Part shown: positions 22,670-35,618 of the stretch, one piece after another
Numbering within the stretch: the first letter of the stretch is position 1
How the letters are laid out: each line of letters starts with the position of its first letter
Assembly: GCA_001972305.1 (NCBI GenBank)
Contig: BDDD01005733.1
Span: forward strand, 1-64,000
Length of the DNA: 64,000 bases
Source: Cephalotus follicularis
Lineage: Eukaryota > Streptophyta > Magnoliopsida > Oxalidales > Cephalotaceae
Direction: 5' to 3'
Translations under genes and position numbers: made by a program
Notes under the pieces: generated by a model
Database searches by the model: none
Seen by the model: the letters and a program-made list of their open reading frames with translations, nothing else
What the model was told of the DNA's origin: nothing

Positions 22670-24731
22670 GTATAAATGCATTTTGGGATCAAGTAATGAA
22701 TGACATGATATGAATGCATTCATGATGCAATACAGTATATAAATATATATATCGCAGTATATATATCGCAGTATATACATATGTAAAATATATGCATTTT
22801 CACAGTACAGGTGTAACCTCATAAGAATACATCAACACAAGCAGTAAATATGTCCCCAAGGGACCAGACAAACCAATTTTCTCAGGTCACTAAGGACCCA
22901 TCAAGCACAAACCAGATGGATCCGTACACACTATGATTAGCACCCGGTCACATTACACACATGTGATTAGTGACCCAATTACATTACACACAGTGATTAG
23001 TAATCATTCATATGGGAGTCTCAGCTATTTACGCACCATGATTTATAGTCACAAAGAGAAACCCTATCTACCTTACACACGGTGATTAGTAGCAACACAT
23101 GTGAAACCCCCAGTTACCTTACACACTATGATTAGTAACCTAAGGAATTCCCATCACAATCCATTTCAAGTAAATTATTATGTATAAAGTACTTGACAAT
23201 ATTACATTTATTCAAAATGTATAACAAGTCTTTTGCACAGCATTTTAATCCTTTGAAAATACTTATTTTCGTACACGTAATTCAGATCATTTGAAATCGT
23301 TTGTAAATTTCCATCACAATCCATTTTCAAGTAAATTATTAAATATAAAATACTTGACAATATTACATTTATTCAAAATATATAACTAGTCTTTTTGCAC
23401 AGCATTTCCTTTAAAAATACTTATTTTCGAATACATAATTTCAATCATTTGAAATCATTTGTACCATCCCTTTTGGAAAATATATATTTCCACACAATAT
23501 CATATACATATTTCTCAAATATAAATCGTTTAAGAAATCATACGGTATCACAACAATGCAAATCACAGCAGTATTAAATGCAACCATATGCTCAAACATG
23601 CCTAGGGTCGCTTCTAGAATCGTTCCGGAGCTAACGGGTCCAAAACGGGTCGAACCATACAAGTCAGGAGGAAAGACGTCGATGTCTTTCCCCAACGCGT
23701 CGATGTCCATTGCCCCAAATGCGTCGAGGTTCATTCCCAAAGTCACAGCTTGAAACAGTACGAATGCATCGACCTGTTTTTCGTAGGCCTCGATGCCTAT
23801 GAACCAAAACCCTTAGGCTTCGATGTTCATCACAACGCATCGACGCTTAAGGTAGGAACCTTAACACGTCCTCGCGTTATGTACAAGACCTGATGCATGG
23901 CAACCAAAGACGTCGATGTTTAAGTGGTACCAGAAGGTGTCACCTCAACCAAACTCCATTTCAAAGAAGAATCCATCCTCCATTCATGCATACACTTCCC
24001 AGATACACCACTTATGGCATAACACGCACCCCAGGTTATCCATATGTATAACCAAATCATCAACCCATCAAAGTCCACAAGTCCAGAAGTAAACATTGCA
24101 GTTCTGCAATTGTTTGAAATAGACATCGACGCTTAACCAAGACATCGACGTCTATCGTCTCATCGCCTAAAGACATCGATGCTTATGACAAAAGCATTGA
24201 CGGGCAAGAGTCCAGAACACTGTCTCTTTCGTTCTATCCACAACCAGGGGTACTCAACCCATATACACATACAATCAAGCATGGGATTCACCCAGAAATC
24301 AACATGCATACATAGTCTACACCAACAGGTGTTCATATCATCAATCAAACATTTAGTTCAACTCCCAAACAGCATGCAATTCATGCATTTCATTCATGGC
24401 AACACATTAACTTTGAACTCAAATATGTACATATAATTCCCCTACCTCTGGTTTAAAGTTAGAAACCTTGTAAGTCCACCTCTTTGAGTTCCAAGGGTTG
24501 ATCACAGCAGCTCCAAGGTTGTCCCGTTGCTGCCAGCCTCTAGCTCTAAGTTTCCCAAAGCTCCACTGGTCCAGTAATGGAGGAAGTGTTTATCTCTCCT
24601 CACTGTTCTCCTTAACACTCAGGTGTTTAACCAGACAAGTAGGGAAGAGAGAGCATTTATGCTAGGGAACTCTCTCCCCTCATCACCATTCCCGTTGCAT
24701 GCATTTGCAGGTTCCATTTCCCCATTCCTTC

Positions 24732-26339
24732 TGTCACACCCCGTCTTTCCACGACATAGACAACACGTAAAGTGGTAAGGCAATCAACATAAAATAATCC
24801 AGCTCATGGAAAAAAATACCAACAATTAAAAACATTCAATAGCGGAAGCAACAACATAATGAGCTGAATTAAAAACACGCATCACGCATCCCATACTACG
24901 TGATGCCCAATGATCCAAACATAACTGTCGATGATACAATACAAGATAACAAATATCCTTTGTTACAATAATCCAAATACATCAATAAGAGAGATAACAA
25001 GTCTTCTCTTTATTTTAATCCCTCATGTAAACGAATATCACTCTTACAACGTGTAAGGCATACTACTGGTTAACAGGAACATAACCATAACATCAATTCG
25101 AGACAAACAGGCAGATCCCAAGTGGCTGATTAGCCATCTGAAATGAACATTACAGTTCAACCATTTCCCAGAAAAGGCGTCGATGTAAAACAAGAGGCAT
25201 CGATGTCTTTCACATTTTCACAAGAAGGCATCGACGTCGTCTCATAGGCGTCGATGTCTTTCACAACCCAGAACGACTTTTCACAATTTTAAAACACTAA
25301 GCCTTTATCAAATCCATCCTTTACACAACCAACTCACATATTCATGTAATCGTACATGCAAGATTAACTCAGTGTATCACAGTAAAGCCACAACAAGTCC
25401 AGAACCACAATTCAACCATTAACATGCAATTAATCATGTTATTCATTAACTTAAAACCCAAAATGCATGTATAAATCCATCACTTTCCCCTACCTTATTG
25501 TTCCAAATTAGGAACTAGAAAGTCCACCTCTTTGAGTTCCCAAGTTCTGGCTACCAGCAGCTCCAAGATCCCTTAGCAACTACTACCCACGAGCTCCAAT
25601 CTCAAGCTCCAAGAAAACTCAAAAATGGTGACTCTCACACTCACTGATTTCTTTCCTCTCTTTCTTCTAGTGTTTTAAAACGAGAGAGGTAAGTGGGGAG
25701 GGTTATTCTTATGCAGATGGTTTCCCCCCAAAAGCCTTCTGCTGACATTTAACAGGACACCCCCATGATCTCTCTCACTTTCCAGGTTTCTGCATTTTCT
25801 TTTTGTTTTATATTCTTCCTTTTGCAGGTTGCATGTTAGGCTGTATATTCCCTGCATGTTCCAGGTGATGGGCATGTTTTAGTATTCCTGGCAATACACC
25901 GACATGCTCAACACGTCATATTGCACTTGTAAAGGCATCAGGTAAAGCCCCCAAACAAATCCCCTTGCATGTTACTCTGCCAGCGAAAAAGCGCGACAGA
26001 CGTTCATACAAAGGCGTCGACGTCTTTCCTTAGACGTCGATGTCTTTTCTTCTTTCGTAGAAGGTGTCGATGCCTTCTTGAAATGTCGACGTGCATGCCT
26101 ATGCATTCACGTGTACCTCGGTTCCCAAAGGCGTCGACGTTTTCCAAAAGACGTTGATGTCTTTACTCCAAAACAGTGCCGTTTCAAGCTCTTGACATAC
26201 ACATTCCATTTCCTTCCTTAAGCAATATTTAGGGTTTAGAGACATCTTTGAGTTTGAAACTTCAACATTCACATTAATTCAAGTTTAAGATTACATCATA
26301 AATTGAATTGTTACATCAGGAAAAATATCGGGCGTTACA
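24732..26339 (-). mobile_element. Solo gypsy LTR nested in solo LTR
   Basis: 1608 bp, LTR-strand TGTAACGCCCGAT...CGGGGTGTGACA, target duplication CCTTC (24727-24731 and 26340-26344). Same family as its host LTR and same orientation, but shorter, and the usual hairpin 1 block is not recognisable. Palindrome motifs lie at 25170-25260 and 26000-26170. Confidence 0.92.
24879..24906 (-). other. LTR hairpin 2, GCATCACG stem
   Basis: Perfect 8-bp stem GCATCACG/CGTGATGC around LTR-strand loop TAGTATGGGATG. Confidence 0.75.
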
Positions 26340-26933
26340 CCTTCTCTCCCCGTTTTCTTCTCTTTTTTTTGGTATTTTCCTCTCTGTTTCTTGTATTTGG
26401 AGGTGAAGATGTGTGCCCCTTTTGCATGCACAAGGTTGAGGACACGTTCTGTTGCATGCCTGGCGACATTCCAACATGCACAACACATTTCATCTGGTGC
26501 CTGCAAAGGCCTTGGATTTCCCTTCCCTTGCACGTTATTCTGTCAGTTCATAACGTGACTGATATTCCTTTTAAAGGCGTCGACGTCTTTCCTTAGACGT
26601 CGATGTCTTTTCCTCTTTTGTACAAGGGAGTCGATGCCTTTGTCTGCATCGACGTGCATGCGCATACATTTACGTGCGCCCCTTGTTCCCATAGGCGTCG
26701 ACGTCTTTACAAAGACGTCGATGCGTTTAGTCCAAAACTGCACCGTTTTGCTTCTAATTGCACCCTTTAGAATTTATTTATCATTCCAATCATTCCCTCT
26801 TCCAAAATCTAACCTTTTAAATTTTGGAAAGCATCATCTAAGTCAAAATTTATGCCATTCTCATTAACTCAATAATAATATTCTAATAAATTTGGAATAT
26901 TACATTGTAGAAAATCTCGGGCGTTACACACAC

Positions 26934-27161
26934 ATTGAGGAATTTTTCAATCAACTGCAAGGCTCGACTGTATACTCCAAGCTTGACTTGAGAACGGGTT
27001 ATCATCAGTTGAGGATCCGTAATGGGGATGTTGAAAATAGTGCTTTTTGAACTAGATATGGGCATTATGAGTTCCTGATATTGCCGTTTGCTTTGACGAA
27101 TGCTCCGGCAGCATTCATGTGTTTAATGAACCGAGTGTTCCAGCCTTATAGTGATAAGTTC
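26934..27161 (+). pseudogene. Gypsy-1 RT, middle segment
   Basis: Resumes gypsy-1 directly after the CACAC duplication: [28 protein letters not shown], split by a TGA after SAF, then [33 protein letters not shown]. It ends at the AGTTC duplication (27157-27161) and continues at 43955 with the catalytic block. Confidence 0.88.
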
Positions 27162-27473
27162 TGTCACACCCCGTCGTTCGATTCCATACCATTAAGACAA
27201 GCATATGTGGTGATATCAGTAATTAAATATATTCTAGCATTCATTTAACAATTCATAAACAATATGCGAAAGTATTCAGTAAGCCGAAATATAAAATACA
27301 AGTCATCCGCACGCAGCCCATACTACGTGTCGATAATTCCAATAATTTATCCTTATACATAAGGAAGGTACAACAGTAACACGGGGTATGAACCGTTCAT
27401 TACAAAATACAGTACAACATCATAAAATAACAACCTTAAGATAGAAAGTAGAAGCTCTCCAAGCTTCAGCAGC
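27162..27473 (-). repeat. Gypsy-4 3' LTR, terminal piece
   Basis: Matches 41204-41514 closely. It is cut after CTTCAGCAGC by a plus-strand LTR starting TGTAATGACCGC. A weakened hairpin 2 (CACG/CGTG only) is at 27310-27329. Confidence 0.85.
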
Positions 27474-29223
27474 TGTAATGACCGCAAATTCAATTAATGT
27501 ATATTGATTCCATTGTTAAAATAAATATACATTTTAATTGAATTATTTGTCCAATTACTATGTTATATGCCTTGCTTGCATGCCAAGGTTGAATTGATGT
27601 GTAGATGGGCAAAACAACCTAAGTAAACTTAAATAATTAGCCTTAACAGTTGACTGTCACAGGGCAACAGTTGACTGGGTTGATTCGTGGAGTGACAGTC
27701 GACTGGCCACCTAAGGCAGTCGACTGGAATTGCAGCAGAACAGGTGTCTATGCATGTGTGAGACAGAACAAGGGCGTGGCATGCAAGGGGACAAGTGTCG
27801 TGGGCATGCCACCAGCTTCCATGACATGCAAGGAAAGCCCTTGCATGTGCTCTGCAAGATTGTAGACCTGTACCTGCAGAAACAAAAGAAAGAAAGGTGA
27901 GAAAGAGATAGAAAGGAGAAAGGAAAAGAGGTGCATGTGATGAGAGAAGGCTGAGTTATGGCTCTGGCGAATTCAAGATTCATGAACCCTTATATCAACT
28001 TCAAGCACTATGTGTGAGTGTTAGAAAACACTAGTGATTGAGGAGAATTGCTGGAGAATTGAAGGAGCTTACTTGTTGATGGTTTAGAGCTCAAAAAGGG
28101 AACTTGGAAGCTTGGACTTCTCCTGGTAAGTTCCAAATCTGAACTCTATCATATGTGTTGATAAGGTAACTAGGAGGATGTTTGATCCTCTGTTAACCTG
28201 AATAGAGATTAACAACTTCTAGAATTAAAAGGGAGGTAACATATGGTTCATGTATAAATGGAGATTATACCTCTAATTGGTTTATAGTTGTTGTCAATGT
28301 CTGAAAATATGCTTATTGATTCCCTTAAGTATTCATATACCTTCTATCCACATGTTCAAGATCAAAGAACCTGGTATAGAAAGATAATTGACAAGGTCAT
28401 AGATATGTGGTAAAAAGGGGATAGTCATGAGGCCTAATGATCAAGAGAGTAACTACTGTCAGATCATAGATGTCTTAAGGTTATTGAACTTCCTGGTGCT
28501 AATGCATGTGTCCATAAACATGCATGCATAGATTGAACCTGCTGGATTGAAGGATTGTTGGGAAAAGGCTTTGGAAGCTTTAAAGAGAAAGATCAAACCC
28601 AATTGATCTTGGGATAGCGATTGAGGTAGGGGTAGTGATATGTTATGGAAGATATTATATGCATATCATGTATGTTATATTTCTGCTTGCATTGAATTGA
28701 TTGGCATTAGACTTTGAATTTCACATACACTGTTACTACCTGCATTTCTGGGCAGGAGCAGTCCACTGTTCTTCATGACAGTCGACTACTCAATGCATCC
28801 AGTCGACTGTCAATACAAGGCAGTCGACTACTCAACCAAGACAGCCGACTGTTCTTGAGAGCAGAAGACTGACCTGGGTAAAATTACTGATATAAGTCCT
28901 GTTAAGGCCTCAATTGGAAACGTAATTAACTTGGCCTTCCTATGGATGATTAGAACAATCAATCCTGGCCTTATATACAGTTACATTCCAATATTGAACA
29001 ACATACGCACTTAATTGTGAAAGTTACATATGAATGACTATGAGATGTTATCCCTTTGTGATTCTTTGAATTACTACTGCCATTTGCTATTGCTACTGTT
29101 TGAAAGGCTATTATTGTATATGCAACCATTAGTCTAGTATATACTGTTTGGTGTTATTGAACACCGCTACCATTGATATTTCAAAGATTGAAACCAACTA
29201 TGGGCTATGTACCCAAAATTATG
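27474..29223 (+). repeat. Gypsy-3 5' LTR, truncated at the N
   Basis: 1750 bp nearly identical to 35619-37368, also 1750 bp. It starts TGTAATGACCGC, carries CAGTCGACTG palindromes at 27700-27725 and 28764-28865, and has GGTAAGT at 28125-28131. It stops at the N, about 0.8-1 kb before a complete LTR would end. No gene. Confidence 0.85.
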
Positions 29224-29224
29224 N
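29224..29224. other. Ambiguous base at repeat junction
   Basis: Single N where plus-strand LTR changes abruptly to minus-strand gypsy integrase. A probable scaffold or gap-fill join. Confidence 0.9.
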
Positions 29225-29800
29225 AGAATCAGTGACATGTGTGGGCAAGAAGTGTGCTGATTTGGAGAGTCTATCAACGATAACCCACACGGCATTATGT
29301 CGATGCCTAGTCAGTGGAAATCCAGAAACAAAGTCCATCGTAATGTGTTCCCACTTCCATTCTGCCACTGGTAATGACTGTAACAGTCCCGCAGGTCTCT
29401 GGTGCTCGGCCTTGACCCTTTGGCAAGTTAAACACTTTGTGACATATTCTGCAATCTCGCGTTTCATGCCTGGCCACCAGTAAGTCTTCTTCATATCTTG
29501 GTACATCTTGGTGCTACCAGGATGGATACTGTACAGGGATTTATGAGCCCCGCGGAGTAACTCATCCTTCACTCTCGGTTCATTCGGAAGACATACACGT
29601 CCCCGATAACTCATAATACCATCATCATGTACTCTAAAGTCAAACTTCGAGTCCAGATTCTCTCGAATCCGCTGCAGTTCAGGATCATGCGGTTGTGCAT
29701 CTTTGATGCGATGCAACAACACTGGTTCTACCCGTATGCGAGCCAGAAAGATCCCCGGTGACTGATTGAATGGAGACCATTCCTGGAAGTCTTCCAACAT
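29225..29800 (-). pseudogene. Gypsy-2 integrase, N-terminal part
   Basis: The HHCC zinc region is intact: AHKSLYSIHPG followed by KCLTCQRVKAEHQ. The core begins at ITMDFVSGFP, giving the first catalytic Asp, and stops at the N about 45 residues later, so the second Asp and the Glu are absent. It is out of frame with the RNase H segment near 29810. Confidence 0.9.
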
Positions 29801-30978
29801 CTTCCATGTGACACCATTGTACTAGCAACCATAGCCTTGCGGCTCAAGGCATCAGCGACTACATTTGCTTTCCCCGGGTGGTACTGGATACTGCAGTCGT
29901 AATCATTAAAGAATTCCACCCACCTGCGCTGTCTCATGTTCAGCGTGTCCTGGCAGAACAGGTATCTCAAACTTTTATGATCGGTGAAGATCTCAAATTG
30001 CGCCCCATAAAGATAGTGTCTCCACTTCTGAAGGGCAAAGACAATAGCTGCAAGTTCAAGGTCATGCGTCGGGTAGTTTTCTTCATACGGATTCAGCTTC
30101 CTGGAAGCATAAGCAATCACCTTCCCTCGCTGCATCAGCACGCAGCCCAAGCCTTTACCCGATGCATCACTATAGACTGCAAAGCCCTCATTACCCTTGG
30201 GTAATGCCAAGATAGGAGCGAAAACCAACCGATCCTTCAGTTCACGGAAACTAGCTTCGCAATAATCGTCCCAGACAAACAAAGCCTTCTTCTGGGTCAG
30301 TCTTGTTAAAGGTACAGCTATTCTCGAGAAATTCTGGATAAACCTTCTGTAATATCCCTCCAAGCCAAGAAAACTGCGTACCTCCGTTACATTCTTCGGC
30401 TGTGGCCAATCTCGTACCACCTCTGTCTTTGACGGATCCACCGCCAAACCTTCTCCAGATACAATGTGACCAAGAAGGATCACATGGTCAAGCCAAAATT
30501 CACACTTACTGAATTTGGCATACAGCTGGTGCTCTCGGAGAATCTGCAAAGCTAACCTCAGGTGACAAGCATGCTCCTCCTTACTCCTTGAGTACATAAG
30601 TACGTCGTCAATAATCACAACGATGAACTGGTCCAAGTACGGTCGGAACACATCGTTCATCAATGACATGAACGCAACCGGTGCATTGGTAACACCAAAA
30701 GGCATCACCAGGAACTCATAGTGACCGTATCTTGTCCGGAAGGCAGTCTTCTCAATATCTCCTTCCCTCACCCTCAACTGGTGATATCCCGTTCTCAGAT
30801 CAAGCTTCGAGAACACTTTCGCTCTTTGCAACTGGTCGAACAAATCCTCGATGTGGGGTAAAGAATACTTGTTCTTAATAGTTGCCTTGTTCAACATTCT
30901 GTAGTCGATGCAGAGCCTCATCGACCCATCCTTTTTCTTGACGAACAGTACAGGTGCACCCCACGGTGAAACACTGGG
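29801..30978 (-). pseudogene. Gypsy-2 reverse transcriptase and RNase H
   Basis: Open from 30978 except at its ends. RT motifs: [12 protein letters not shown] (about 30910), [13 protein letters not shown] (about 30790), [15 protein letters not shown], and the catalytic IIDDVLMYS near 30590-30615, with Ile-Asp-Asp intact. The RNase H segment has [34 protein letters not shown] and [11 protein letters not shown], ending with [10 protein letters not shown]. It is the best-preserved RT in the window. The upstream frame is broken by the TGA at 30979. Confidence 0.92.
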
Positions 30979-32841
30979 TCAAATGAAACCCTTATCGATC
31001 AGATCCTGTAACTGTAATTTCAGCTCTCTTAGTTCTGCAGGAGCCATTCTGTATGGTGCTTTTGAAATAGGAGCTGTACCTGGTGTAAGATCGATAACAA
31101 ACTCCATATTTCTCCTCGGTGGTAAAGATCCCAAGTCATCCAGAAATACATCTGGAAATTCACACACCACTGGGATCTCCTCCAGGCTCAAACCTTTCTC
31201 CTTCCTTCGATCAATCACATAAGCAAGATACCCTTCACATCCATTCTCGAGATACCACGACGCACGGATGAAGGATATAATTGGTGTAGAAAACCCCTTG
31301 TCTCCCTTGAACTGGAAAGTGGTACCATCGGGCAGACGAAAATCAACCGTCTTGCTGTAGCAGTCCATGTAAGCATGATGTGCTGACAGCCAATCCATCC
31401 CCAGAATAATATCAAAGTCGCGGATAGGTAATACTATCAAGTCTGCGAACACGGAAATGCCTGCCATAGACATCTCACAACCGCTATGTACAGTATCTGT
31501 ATACATGGATACCCCGACAGGTGTGCTCACGTCCAAGGTATATGGCATACTGCCAGGTGTCACGTCTAAACATGATGCAAAATGTGATGAAATAAAGGAA
31601 TGTGATGCTCCAGGGTCCATCAATACTCTAGCAGCAAAACCATAAATATACAGTGTACCTCCAATTACTGAGGTAGACTCTGGAACCTGTGACTGTGAAA
31701 GGGTAAAAACTCTACCTTTTGCAATGCCTTTTCCGGTGTCCCTACGCTGTGACGGCCCTGCTGCGGCCCTACTGCTGCTAGCTGGTCCGGTAGGTGCTGT
31801 AGCATGACCCTTCGGGCAATATTTCATCAAATGGCCAGCTGCCCCACACCTCAAGCATAGCCCGTTCATCCTCCAACAATCCTTCTGCAAATGGCCCTTT
31901 CGACCAAAGTGATAACAAGTTTCGGTTCCCGGATTACTCCCTTGACTAGGAGTCCCCAGTGTGGCAGTCTGCCCTGGTCTGTTCTTCTGTGATTTAACCG
32001 GAGAACTACTACCATGCCATTTCGAAGAAGCCGGTCTTGTCGGATTCTGTTTAACTTGTTGTGCCCGGGTCCTCTCTGCTCGGTCCTCACTAGATATGCT
32101 CTCCAGCAGCCTCGCCTTTTGAGCGACTTCCGTAAAAGTGCCCAGCTCCATAGCCCTGATCATTGACCGAAGATCCGGTCGCAAACCTTTCAAAAACCTC
32201 CTTATCTTTTTCACATCATCAGCTACCAGATATGGTGAATGTCTGGATAGCTCCATAAATCTGGCCTGGTACTCGGCCACAGACATCTCTCCCTGTCGTA
32301 GCACCAGAAGCTCCGTCTCCCTTCGCTCTTGCTCGATCCTGGGTACATAGGAATCGAGGAACTCTGCCTGGAATCTCTCCCATGTAGCATCGAGTCCAGT
32401 TGATTCCCACTTTGCTTTGACCATCTCCCACCAGTGAGTGGCCTCACACCATAGACGGTAGACAGCAAATTTCAGCTTCTGTGCATCGGTACAGTCCATC
32501 ACTGCAAAAATCTTCTCTAAATCTTGAAGCCATCTTTCAGCAATTGTGGCATCAAGTTCTCCCCGGAAACTAGGTGGGTTTTGTCTCATAAATCTCTCGA
32601 TGTCCCTTCCGAATTGAGTAGCATCCTCTCCCGGGCAGTGATCGGGAGCCCTAGGTTGTGGTCGAGCTTGCGCGTAGTACTGGCGCATCTCCTCTGCATT
32701 GGCCATGTTAAAGGCCATCTGCTGCTGGAAGTAGTCAGCAATCTGGGTCATCGGGTCTCTACTATATTGCGGAACATTTCCTCCTTCAGGGGCATTGGCT
32801 CCAGCGGCCCTAGCCCTACCACGCGTTCTTCTTCGGTCCAT
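30979..32841 (-). pseudogene. Gypsy-2 gag and protease
   Basis: 620 codons open from ATG 32841 (MDRRRTRGRARAAG). The gag core is at about residues 85-225 (RWLQDLEKIFAVMDC, LWCEATHWWEMVKAKW, RRETELLVLRQGEM, RRFLKGLRPDLRS). There are two knuckles: CYHFGRKGHLQKDC, with Phe in place of the second Cys, and an intact CLRCGAAGHLMKYC. The protease is at residues 370-500, with DPGASHSF and DFDIILGMDWLS. The frame ends in TGA right before [10 protein letters not shown], where relatives have Arg (CGA), a CpG-type change. One base change thus separates gag-protease from RT. N-terminal Arg-rich residues fit nucleic-acid binding. Confidence 0.93.
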
Positions 32842-32957
32842 ATGTTCCTATAAGAAGGACAATGGTTAGTCACGACTTTAGGAAAACAATTTATTGATTG
32901 CCAAGGAACTTATCCAAGCTAAGCATATATGGAATATGCTCTGATGCCACGTTGTCA
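32842..32957 (-). other. Gypsy-2 leader and primer-binding site
   Basis: PBS TGGCATCAGAGC at 32938-32949 (one change from the tRNA-iMet site) sits where expected, but only TGTCA of the 5' LTR remains at 32953-32957 before plus-strand gypsy-3 leader begins. The gypsy-2 5' LTR is missing. Confidence 0.75.
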
Positions 32958-35604
32958 ATGATTATGTCATTCCATATAGGAAACTGAATGGACCTATGGA
33001 GTGGTTGATGGGTAAGGCGTGGAGCCGACGAGGGGAGTAATGCTCCGTCAGTACCTGAAAATGTTCCGCCAGTGAATGAAGGAATGAACGTCCCTCCAGC
33101 GCATGATGAGAGGAGTAACTTTGACCGCATGGCTGACCTCTTTCAACAGTAGATTCAGGCCAACACGGCGAATATGGAGCGGATAACGGATTTTCTTCGA
33201 CAACAGATGACTGCTAGTGCAGCTCACATGGAGGAAAGGCGGCGAGTGTACGTTCAAGCGCAACAGGTTAGACAACCTTCGGGATGGTCTAGGCGACCTT
33301 CCAAACAGCCTCAACAGACTGCTACCCGAGATACCACTTATTCAAGGACTCCCATCTGAAGTGGTCTCCCGAATTTTGGAGGATGTAACTTTTGTGGTCT
33401 TTCAAATCATGAGGAAACTGAGTGCTGGAAGAAGGCAGGGAAGTGCCTGAGATGTGGCTCATCTGATCAATGTGTGAAAGGGTGTCCCCTTATGAAAACT
33501 CAACCGAGTAATGACGGAGCTAGTGGAGGTGGCGCGACTGTACAACCGCGAGGAGATACGGGCAAAAGAATCATGCAAGGTAAAGTTATACTTACCCAAT
33601 AAGATATAAATGATATGAGATATATAAATGCTAGTGTATTAGTGGACCTTGGGGTCACATACGCATTCGTTGCATCATGTTTTCTGTATGACTTGCATAG
33701 TATTACAGTTTGTTTACATATGTAATGGGAGGCGAATGGTCCAACTAGCGACTTCCCACTGACCAATGCGAGAGTAGATAATGGTGCGATCCCGATAGTG
33801 AGAGTTCAGTATCAAAAGATGATCTGGGACAGCTCCTATATCCAGAGCACCGGTTCTATTTGTGAAGAAGAAGGATGGGTCAATGCGTCTATACATTGAC
33901 TACAGGCTGCTAAATCAAGTAACTGCGAAGAACAAGTATCCTCTGCCACATATTGAGGAGTTGTTCGACCAATTACAAGGCTCAACTGTGTTCTCCAAAC
34001 TCGACCTAAGAACAGGTTATCATCAGTTGAGGATCAGAGAGGGTGATGTGGAGAAAATCGCATTTCGAACCAGATGTGACACAACGAATTTTGATACTGC
34101 CATTTGGTTTGACTAATGCACCTGCAGCCTTTATGTGTCTGATGAACAGAGTGTTCCAACCTTATCTTGATCAGTTTGTTATGATATTCTTAGATGACAT
34201 TCTGATATACTCAGAGAGCGTTGAGGAACACATGCAGCACTTGAAGATTGTATTGCAGACACTACGGAAGGAACAGTTATACGCCAAATTTAGCAAGTGC
34301 GAATTTTGGCTGGATCATGTGACTTTCCTAGGTCACATTGTGTCGAGTGAAGGATAGTTAGTGGATCCTTTGAAGGTTGAGAGCATTGTTGATTGGCCCC
34401 AACCGAGGAACGTTACGGAGGTTCGTAGTTTCTTGGGATTGGCTGGCTATTACCGGAGATTCATCAAAAGGTTTTCGAAGCTTGCTACACCACTGACACA
34501 GTTGACTCAGAAGAAGTCCAGCTTTGTGTGGAATGATTCTTGTGAGGAAAGTTTCTAATAGTTGAAGAGTCGGTTGATTTCGGCTCCAGTGTTGGCACTA
34601 CTGGAGGGAAATGAGGGATTTACTGTCTATACTAATGCTTATGGAAAAGGATTGGGATGCGTTCTTATGCAACATGGTAGGGTGATCGCATACGCATCCA
34701 AGAAGTTCAGCCGTACGAGGAAAGTTATCCCGTACATGATCTTGAGTTGGCAGCCATAGTGTTTGCTTTGCAAAAATGGAGGCACTACACCTATGGGGCT
34801 CAGTTTGAGATCTTTACTGACCATAAGAGTTAAAATATTGTTTTCCCAGAAGGAGCTCAACATGAGACAGAGACGATGGGTGGAGTTCTTTAATGACTAC
34901 AACTGCAACATTCAATACCACCGGGAAAGGCGAATGTTGTGGCCGACACGTTAGGTCGCAAGGTAATGATTGCTGGAGCAATGGTTTCACAGTGGAAGCT
35001 ATTGGAGGAATTTCAGAGGTGGAATCCGTTCATGGTTTCCCGTGGAATTATAGTGGCAAGTATGAGAGCACAACCAGAACTTCTAGAATGAATCCTGACT
35101 GCTCAGTATATTCTGAAGTGTGGAGTATCCGTGAGAACCTAGACGCTGATTCTGAGTTCTCCATTCATACTGATAGCATGTTGAGGTTCCGAGGAAGGAT
35201 ATGTGTCCCTGATGACGAGACTATCAAGAATGAGCTACTGCAACAAACTCACGAGTCGGAATACAGTGTTCACCCAGGAAGTACCAAGATGTGGCACGAC
35301 CTGGAAAAGAGTTTCTGGTGGAGCGGTATGAAGCGGGAAATTGTTGAATATGTAGCGAGATGCTACAATCGCTACCAGTGGTTGAATGGAAATGGGAGCA
35401 TATGACCATGGACTTTGTATCGGGATTGCTGAGGTCACAGGATCGAATGGAAAAGGTACTGAGGAACAAGACCATTCCAATGGTAAAAGTGCGGTGGCGT
35501 TTCACGGAGCTGAGGAAGCTACGTGGGAACGTGAAGACGAAATGATGGATACATTCCCCCACTTGTTCGGGATGTAAGGGCTAAATTCGAGGATGAATTT
35601 TCTT
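32958..35604 (+). pseudogene. Gypsy-3 internal region, deletion derivative
   Basis: The leader and gag start match gypsy-4, but the gag core is deleted: the text jumps from the N-terminal region (VYVQAQ, 33245) to RQPSGWSRRPSK and the knuckles (CNFCGLSNHEETEC, CLRCGSSDQCVKGC). The protease has DLGVTYAF and stops at VCLHM; the protease-RT linker is mostly lost. RT and RNase H (33862-34960) keep [11 protein letters not shown] and [10 protein letters not shown] with frameshifts. The zinc region of integrase (35200-35370) is followed, after TMDFVSGL, directly by the polyprotein C-terminus (EEATWEREDEM, FPHLFGM). The integrase catalytic core is absent. The chromodomain-like tail supports a chromovirus origin. 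Confidence 0.85.
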
Positions 35605-35605
35605 T

Positions 35606-35618
35606 AAGGAGGGAGGAA
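35606..35618 (+). other. Gypsy-3 polypurine tract
   Basis: AAGGAGGGAGGAA directly before the 3' LTR. Confidence 0.85.

Larger units (their letters stand above)
22183..26928 (-). mobile_element. Solo gypsy LTR in gypsy-1 RT
   Basis: On the minus strand it runs TGTAACGCCCGAG...CGGGGTGTGACA with target duplication CACAC (22178-22182 and 26929-26933). Subtracting the nested LTR leaves about 3.1 kb. It contains both hairpins near its 3' end and AAAGACGTCGATGTCTTT-type motifs at 23670-24190 and 26575-26720. No PBS or coding region is present, so it is a product of LTR-LTR recombination. It has no gene. Confidence 0.92.

Noticed and set aside
22735..22795. TATATATATCGCAG microsatellite as an origin or promoter
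   Set aside because: A short AT-rich low-complexity run inside a solo LTR with nothing else to support function.
27650..27983. Open frames duplicated at 35788-36085
   Set aside because: They lie in LTR sequence on both strands, with no domain and no conservation beyond the LTR identity.
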